In this document: piece by piece, positions 24,501 to 33,704 of the stretch
Position numbering within the stretch: the stretch's first letter is position 1
How the letters are laid out: each line of letters begins with the position of its first letter
NCBI RefSeq assembly: GCF_016097555.1
Contig: NC_054704.1
Location: 31,643,554 to 31,707,553 of the forward strand
Source: Gigantopelta aegis
Lineage: Eukaryota; Mollusca; Gastropoda; Neomphalida; Peltospiridae
Direction: 5' to 3'
Length of the DNA: 64,000 nt
Translations under genes and position numbers: made by a program
Notes under the pieces: generated by a model
What the model was told of the DNA's origin: nothing
What the model saw: the letters and a program-made list of their open reading frames with translations, nothing else
Database searches by the model: none

Positions 24501-27500
24501 GCTAATTGCCATTCAATAACACGAAGCACATTTACTGTACACTACCAGTGGTCATCAGTGTTAAATTTTCACCAATCAACAGGTTAATTAAAGCACTATG
24601 ATTGACTTCTGACCACACTGTTGGTGGTATTATTGAGGGGATTATAATAGTGTTCGGTTCATAAAGGACTTTGGCAGATGGCAGATAGCGAGGGTGGCAG
24701 TAAATCAAGGGAATTAAACAAGAGATACAAATGGTACTTGAACAGAAGTTGGCAGTAGGCAGGTTTGGCGTTAAATTGGGGGGGGGGGGGGGCAATAAAT
24801 CGAGGGTACACTGTATATTTTACAACCGTTATGCTGTGCATAACATACCTGTATTTACATATGGCTAAATTATAAATAAATTACATGGCTTATGAAGGTG
24901 TTTTAACTTAGCCACCTACTTTATATAAGCAGCTTCTTTCTTAGAAACAATGAACACATAATAAAACTGTGTTGCCTCTGTAGGACTTAATTTGCATACT
25001 TCTTACAGTCACTTTTGTTATCGATGAGACAAAATCTACAATTGTTTCAATTTCCAGTGTTGGCATGTTTTAACACATGTTGAACAGTCTTGTAGAAAAA
25101 AAGGCATTTAATTAAGTTGCAAATAAATATTGGTAAATGAATGCCTGACTAACAATGAAAGTAACTATATATTTTTTGTTTTAGCTCTAAACCTCTGTTG
25201 GAGAGAACAGATGGTCCCAGTTTTCATTGACTGGGAATCTGCCAAAAACTCACAGTTTCCCATCAACTTTAAAGGTTTGTATTAGTAATAAAATTGATAA
25301 ACCATTTATAGGCATGAGGAGTTTTAGAATGGAGGGGGAGTCAATGTTTTAAAATACCATTATGTGATGTTTCTATTTGTGTAAACGCTATATAACTGTA
25401 AATAAAATGTGTTGAGTGCGTCGTTAAATAAAACATTTCTTTCTTTCTATTTGTGTAAATTTGGAGATAAGATTTGAAGGGGAGATTTTGTGTTCCATGT
25501 TTAATATGTTTACTGAATGGCTAATGACATCTTGACCATTTTGAAAGTCTTTTTCATTTTGATTTACAAAATTTGCTGTTTATGACAGAAGCCAACTACA
25601 GTCTATAAACGTCTTGTCAGGAATAGCGTGGTTCTTAATTTAAGTCCAATGGGTTTTTAAGTCCAATGAGAATCCTAGAGAATACAAATCAGCAGGTGGT
25701 ATGGCTATAAATATTATAACATATTGATGATGTTGATTAAAAAACATGGTCAAATTTTGTTGTACATGTGTGCATCTATCATGGCTATAAAAATAATGTC
25801 AGTAAAATTGATTGAAAATTGTGTGCTTCGACATTATAGTGGATCTTAAACCTCTTGAAGGTTAACTTTATACTACAAACAATAAGCTGTATGTTTTAAA
25901 TTTATTTTACTAGGTATTGTGTATTTCCAATAACTTTTGCTTTCACGCAAACACTTGCAAAGTGTCTTACAAAATACATTCCAAACTTTATCCAAAAACA
26001 AGGATGACTTATATGTGACGTCATTTTAATGTTTTCAGTGTGTACACTATAGAGGAGGTATGGAAAATTAATACAGATTATTATTTGTGTGTCATACTGA
26101 TTTTGCAAAACGGAGTGTCAGGATTATTGTATCCTGACATGAGTTTTATAAAATCAGTATGTTTCACAAGCGAGTGTAATAATTTCTTTATTATCCACAT
26201 TATTCAAAATATTATAATTATGAATAACAAGCTAGGACCATGTCAAAATGTTTCAAATGTAACTAAAAGGAGACAACAAAATGACTGGACCATATCTTGC
26301 ATACAGATACATACAGGACCAACAAACCTCACATGTAGGAACAACTTGGGATGGTGGTGTGTTGTGTCCTATTAGTAGGTCACTGTGACCTACTTTTCAT
26401 GGTCTAATGCACATAGCAGTGAATCCTTGTCTGGATCATATCTTGCATCCAGATAGGACCATCAAACCTTACATGTAGGAATAACTTGGGATGATAATGT
26501 GTCACATACTATGTCACTGTGATACAAATAAATCAAATAATTTGTCTATATTCTGAACATCATAGGAAAATCTTGTTTAGCGAATTGAATCATACCTGTA
26601 ACATATTCATTAATATCTATGGTTTTCCATCAAACTCCTGACGGGCGTATCATGTACCTCACTGGTACTCTTGTTCTTGAATTTCAAAGGAACTTTACGA
26701 ATGTCACTAATCACTTAATAACCTGTGGTGTGTTTTAAGAATAAAGGTAAAATGATCACAGTTGTACAATAAATAAATAAAAAATAGTTGTTGGGAGTCC
26801 TGGGAAGTTGGTTTACGTAATATTAAAATTTTAAAAATTTAAAGTAAACTTTGTTTGAGATGAATTAAAAAAAAAGGTTTTACCTTGATTTAGTTTGTGA
26901 ATCAAAGTCTGATTGATTAACACATATTTTCCTATTTGTCAAGTGAAGTGTTTTTAAATAGCCTATAATTTCTTTTATTATGCACATAGTTCAAAATATA
27001 CAGGGAAATTTAAGCAGTATGACACACGTGTCATGAATAATAATTTTGCATGCACAACGAATGACGTAATTTTGGGAAACGATGTCATAACATAATGCAG
27101 CTACCAGTCTTAGCTCTGTGTAATCACTTGCCATAATGACATCATTTCTAAAAATTACATTATTTTGTTATCTCCTTCTAGATACATTTGAAACGTTTTG
27201 ACATGGTCCTTGATAAATTCATAAAAATAATATTATGGATAATGTGGATAATAAAGAAATTATTACACTCATTTGTGAATCGTACTGATTTTACAAAACA
27301 AGTGTCCTGATTCATGTATTATCAGTGAGGGTAATAAAAGAATCTAGTGTTTTCCCTAGCTTGTTTTAGCATGGTGCGGCATCATGCCTCAGTAGTCTAG
27401 CACCATCTTGCCTTAATCAGCACCATGCTGCCTTGAAATTAAAGAAGCCTTTTCAGTAATTAATTCTAAAATTGCCTTTATAAAACACCCAAAAAGGTAT

Positions 27501-30500
27501 TATTAATTAATAAAATATGCCTTTTATATCTTTTGCCATTCATTTATTAAAGCAAGCACATAAATTACATTAATGTTTATTTCAATTAATTTTTGTGTAT
27601 TTTAATGAAATACAAGTGCCCCGAAAATGGTGAAAATGCCCCAAAAGTGTCTGGTCTACCGTGCCTTGCCAAATTTCTAGGTAAATCACTAGAATCCTAA
27701 CACTCATTTGTATGACACGCAAGCTCGTATAATAATCTTTATTTCTTTTTTAATTTTAAACAGTGCAATCACTCATTAATCAGTTATATACAAACATTTG
27801 CCATGTTGGTAGTACGGGGTCACCCAATAAATTGTGTTGGTAAGGTTACAGCTTGGTAAGTTTCTTCAGTTGTTTTGATCTCGTCTTTTCAATGATTGCT
27901 TTTAAATAATCTTTTACGTCCAATGTTTAGAATATGATGATATTTTGTAATTAATAAGTTCCATCAGTCATTAATCTGAATGATCAGTTAATGTTGTATT
28001 GTGCTTTTAAGAATATAAACATGTAGGCCCGTATTTATAAAGGTGTTTTAGATAAAACACATTTTACCTAAAACATGTTCTAAACTAAAACACATTTTAC
28101 CTAAAACATGTTCTAAAACTAAAACACATTTTAATCCATATTATAAAAAGTGTTTTAAGATAAAACACTGTTTCATTGACAATGCTGTTTTAGGGTGTAT
28201 ACTACCAAATCAAATCTCATAGACGACAGTAGTAACATATGTGGCTGAAACTCCTACCTGCAGCGTATCAATCGACATAAACGCCACAGATATAGATACT
28301 ACTACCCCTCACCCTTAAAGTGAATCAGAAGAAATTGGTGCTAAAGCTGCTCATTTCTGAGATAACGGGTAGCGTCAGTGACTACCCTAGTTCCGCACAA
28401 AATTCAAGTACTTTTTTTTTTTACAGGTACCCCGTACATATTTCTCCGACACCATATAACTGTAAATAAAATGTGTTGAGTGCATTGTTAAATAAAACAT
28501 TTCCTTCCTTTCATACATGTTTCAAGTACAAGGCTACTTGACACAGTGGTACTAGATGAAATAAAATTGCATACATATTTTGTCCAGATGAAACTAATGG
28601 TTTTTTTACAACCAAATCACCAAACATCACAGGATTTGTGGTGTTCACTTGTCTATCAAAAGTTGGGTACACCTCGAACTTTGACTCGGCCGAAAGTTAT
28701 TTGGTTTAGTACTACCTATTTAGGGCTCTGTTTTAACTTTTAACACATTTTTAGGGTGTGTTAAAACACGTTTAAGCATTAAAATGCTTTTACATATATG
28801 GTTGTTAAAACGTGTTTTAGTATCAGCGTTTTAAACTTAAAACTGGTTTATAAATATTAGATTTTGTTAGAACATTGTTTTATCATTTTAAAACATGTTT
28901 TAATGTTAAAATACCTTTATAAATATGGGCTGTAGTTTTTTACATGAAATGCTTTTCTGTTAAAATGTTAGATGGTTTAAAAGTAGGTTGAACTATTATA
29001 AATATAGTAACAGAATGAATTGTGAAAAGAGGAAAACCAAAGCTGTGGTAAAAGGTGGGGTTTTTTTTAAAAGATTATTTAATTTGTTGAGTTTATGTGG
29101 ATACTGATTGTTTTTAGATTGCTGTTAATTAAGAATTCACAGGTGGGTACTTGCTAAGCCTCTGGTCACATAACACCTTGACATGTAAGCTATTTTACTG
29201 CAAAACATCTTTTATCTGTATTTCAGGAACAGCAAATTGCAACCCTCCATGGTTCTCTCAAATTACTGCACTGGTAAGAGAAAATAAAAGCTGTGAAGAC
29301 GAGCTGAAGACCCTGGATCTGTGGGCTGTTGGGATTACTGTTTGTTGCTTGATCAATGGCACTTTACCTTGGTCTGACATTCACTGTCCGACAAGACCGC
29401 AGCTGATTGAATATGTGAGATACTTTTATTATTTGTAGTTCTAATGACAAAGACACTTTAAAATAATGCAGATAATTTATAATTATTGTGGTTTATTCCT
29501 AATTTTATTAGATTTCTTACGGAAAAAAAATTGTGTTTGTATATTTGTTTGCCTTGAATGTTTCTGTTAATTCCAATTAATTTTTTAAACTACTAATTTT
29601 TTAAAGATTTATTTTGTATATAATGACAGACCTATTTGGTTTCTCCTGTCTCAGGCAGTGTTCACGACTGTTATATCAAAGGTCATGGTATGTGTTGTCA
29701 TGTCTGTGAGAAAGTGCATATATAATCTGATCAGCTGCTGCTAATAGGAAAAACTTAGTGGGGTTTTTTTTTAAAGACTTTTACAGAATTATCAGATGTT
29801 TAATTAATTAGTGTATTCTAGTGGCGTTGTCAAATAAAACAAACTTTCACTGTGACAAACATTCCTTTCCTTTCTAGATTAAGGAACATCACAGAGAGAT
29901 TGAGCGATACATTCCTGAAGTTGAATCCCCGCTGAGGGAAGTTATTAGAGGTCTCCTTCCAGTTAGTGGCAACATAGAAGATCAGATTTCTGTCATTAAG
30001 GCTTTGGATACTCTTCAGAATCCAGGTATTTATATTAAAAAAATTATAATAAAATTTGAAAAAACATAATGTGATTACTGTGATAACATGACGCTCAGAA
30101 TTTGTCTAAACAAAATTGCCAAGAAATTATATCCAAAGAATGAAGATAATGTCAGTGTTAGATACCAGAAACACCAGATTAAGAAGATTAATTTAAATAT
30201 TTGTTCAAGTTTGTGAATAGGTAAATGCCTTTTGACCAATCCCCAGACCACTACGGTTTTTGAACAGCGATAAATATTGTTTAAACCAAGTTTGTGAATA
30301 ATTTTGTGCTATGTTATTCACAAACTTGGTTTAAACAATATATTATTTTAGAAAATGTATTTATGCTGTGCACATTTCACTGTTATAAATTTACAAAATG
30401 GTGTTAAATAATCATATAATTGCAGGTATTACCGTATATCTTTGCCTATAAGTCACATTTTTTTCATTAAAATATTATTTTATAACTTAGGGGTTCGACT

Positions 30501-33500
30501 ATAAGGGGTCAGAAAACTACACCCAAAAAATTTGAATTTGGGGGAATGTATTGCAAGTTTTTATTGTTGAATTATCCCAGTGCTTATATAGAGGATAATA
30601 AACAAGTTACCAGTTAATATCAAACAAATGTCCGAAGTTAAATAATTCTCCGTTGTTACGAGCTTTAGCAAGTGACAAATGAAAATTATTTCACAAAGGA
30701 TATAAATTTAATAATAACTGGTACCGAGTTTGTACAGTGCTATACGGTAACAGTCAAACAGTGTTCACCATCTATTAAGGACATATTCCCTTTGATGCTA
30801 TGTGTAATGAGATTTGTTTGGAAATGGAATATCGCGATGTAGAAAGCAGATGTTTCAAAAATAATTTTCTTTTGTTTGAACAAAGTATATATAAACCATT
30901 TATGATTTTTATTTCCTGAAAGCAAGAAATACTTTAATATTCATTGGTAAATTTGTATGGGTTGACAATACAAAAATATGTTTTCAGGGCTTGAAATTAG
31001 GGATTCTACTTATAGGCAGGTGAAGATATACAGTACTATTTATATAAAGTTGTTTTTGGTATAAATGGGTCCAAAGTTTCTAATTCTAATTTATTGGTCC
31101 CTCTGGAAGAATAATACTTTAAAATTGTAGCTGTGAAAAATATGAGCTGTCAGTCTATTTTCTTCATCAATCAATACAAACAAGATTGATCAGTTAAGCC
31201 AAAGTTAGTTCATGGAAAATTAAAAATAAATAAATATATTACTTTAAACGTTTTTCAGCACCTGGCAACATTCCAACATCAGTTGCAGATGCCAATCCAT
31301 CAATGCAACATGGAAGGAGACAGATTGACTTCCGTTTGCCAGAGAAGCCCATGTCGTATTCAAATGGTTTTCCTACACTGGAGCCCGACTCTGGTATTGC
31401 ACCAGATATATCATTGCCTTCGACGGACAGGCATTATTGGGAGCTTGGAAAGGACCAGACAGTGCAAGCATGGCATGGTATTACAGTTTGTATTAGTAGA
31501 ACATTCTTTGAAAATAATCCCAGTATTAATTATTCTTATTGATATCCTGTTGGTTAATTCCAGCTTTTATCCAGTATTGTTTTTAATTTCCAAGCTAGCC
31601 TTCTTGATTTTAAACCTTATTGACATGTATTCCCACTAATTTGTTTGTTTATTCTCCTGAGTTTTACACTGATGAAAAGACAAAGATTTAAAATATTTTT
31701 ATGTACATTTAATTTTAAGGTGATTTCAGTGGAAACAATTTTTTTTTTATTTTTAAAACAAACATTGACTTACTGTAATCAACAAAAATATTAGTGGTGT
31801 TTAAGCTTCAGTTTTTGTTATAAGCACTACTTAAAAAGGAATAATAAATAAATGACATCAAGTCTGAAGAAAATTTGGTGTTTTGGGATGCTATTTATAA
31901 ATCAAGCAAGATGTTTTAAAAATGTTGTATTGTTATTAGACATATAAGATAACAAGTCACATAACTGATTTGAAATGATTTAGCAATATATATATATATA
32001 TATATGTAACCCGGGGCTGAAGTAATGACAACACTTCTTGTGATTCCAATGTTTTATTGTAGGCCTATTGGGAAAACTTATAAAATATAATACAAACATT
32101 AAATTTTTATTTTGTTTCACAACTACCGTAAACTAATATCCAGTAATTTTAATTGCTTTATTATTTAATTGACTCTAATACCATCTACACAAATATAAAA
32201 CCCATCATTCAGCTAAGAACCAAACGACCAACAAACACCTACCAAATGTTCCTGACACTGAAATGTATACACCTTACAACACACCTGTCCAATCTAGTCT
32301 CAGTTTAGTCAACTGTCTTATGTTGTGCAAAAAATTTCAAGAACATGCATGTTAGTAGGGATGTGCTTTTATTGATGCAGACAAACTTTATCTTGAAAAA
32401 CAAAAACAATAGAGAAAAAAAACAAGCAAAAATCAATACCACAGAAGCAGTAACAAACCTTTCCGGAAATTACCAGAAAAGTCTGAATTAAACGTAAACA
32501 CTACTGCAGTACTTTTAACATTATGAATTTATGTACAAAACGATACTATACCCTGGAACATGCCAACCTTTTCACACACACACACATACTATGTAAAATA
32601 ACATATTAAAAGAAGTTCATAAAATGACACAAAACATTGTTTTTAAAACTAAAGGTTCAGTTCTGTTGAAGACACAGTAAGTTCTTGACACTACGCACGA
32701 GCTCTGTTGACTCCTTTTGGTCTCTTAAAGCAGCACTATCTACACATGTGAATCTCACGAACACACACTTTTTTATTCTGCTAGCTAGCACACAAATAAT
32801 TTACCCCACAACACACGAATCTATGTCGAACCAAAACACTGTCGAACACATGTCGGCATCATCGGGTTGTCACCTCAACGGCGAATGGAATTGACGTCGG
32901 ATGTCCGGTTGTCCTCATCGGTTGAATAGTTTGTTAAACATGTTGGGCGCGATTTGTTACCCAGGGCTGAAATAATGACAACATTTCTTGTGGTTCCAAT
33001 GTTTTATTGTAGGCCTATTGGGAAAACTTATAAAATATAATACAAACATTCCTTACAATCACACATATTAACTTTCACACTTCCGTGCACATGTATAATA
33101 TAAACTCTCAATTAAGATAAAATTATTATATCACTATGTCCGAATATCAATATAAAATACTATTACAAATAAATATATCTTACCAGACATCCACAATGTC
33201 TATTTGATTAGACACTTGAAATGCAGCAGTGTTTAAAATATAAATATAATAATCAACTACTTCTTATTCTCTGCAGAATAATTAGATAAAATAGTTATGA
33301 CTGTCTGCTTCTGATGAAAGCTGATCGTAATATGACAATTAGGAAAAATCTAGTTATAAAGGGCGTAGTCCAAAAGCATGCAGTGCATGTCTTGGTGTCG
33401 AGTCATCAGTCTTGCGTGAACTGTCATAGTCGCATGTGAATTAACAACTACTAACAAAACCAACACAATAAACGATGACCACTGCTAACACAAAAGTTGA

Positions 33501-33644
33501 AATAGACAACTGTTACAATAGTTAACTGTTTTATATTTAAAGATCGACTCCTACAAATTAGTTTTTAAAAATACTTAATATATTATAATTAATATTTAAT
33601 TGAAATCTTTGATAATTAATAATTTAACACCTGGTTACATATAT

Positions 33645-33704
<60 letters not shown>

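Larger units (their letters stand above)
28026..28930. mobile_element. Outer MITE (GCCCRTATTTATAAAGG ends, TGTA target) split by another MITE
   Basis: GGCCCGTATTTATAAAGG and the inverted CCTTTATAAATATGGGC mark the ends, and TGTA flanks both sides. The body is rich in AAAACA.GTTTT motifs. MITE M1 has inserted at 28193-28716. It lies in intron 6. Confidence 0.75.

Noticed and set aside
29151..29438. Open frame starting upstream of exon 7 taken as a separate small gene
   Set aside because: Its in-frame core is exon 7 of the kinase-like gene; the extra codons on both sides are intron.
31283..31639. 118-codon open frame overlapping the kinase exon
   Set aside because: It is out of frame with exon 9, whose phase is fixed by both splice sites.
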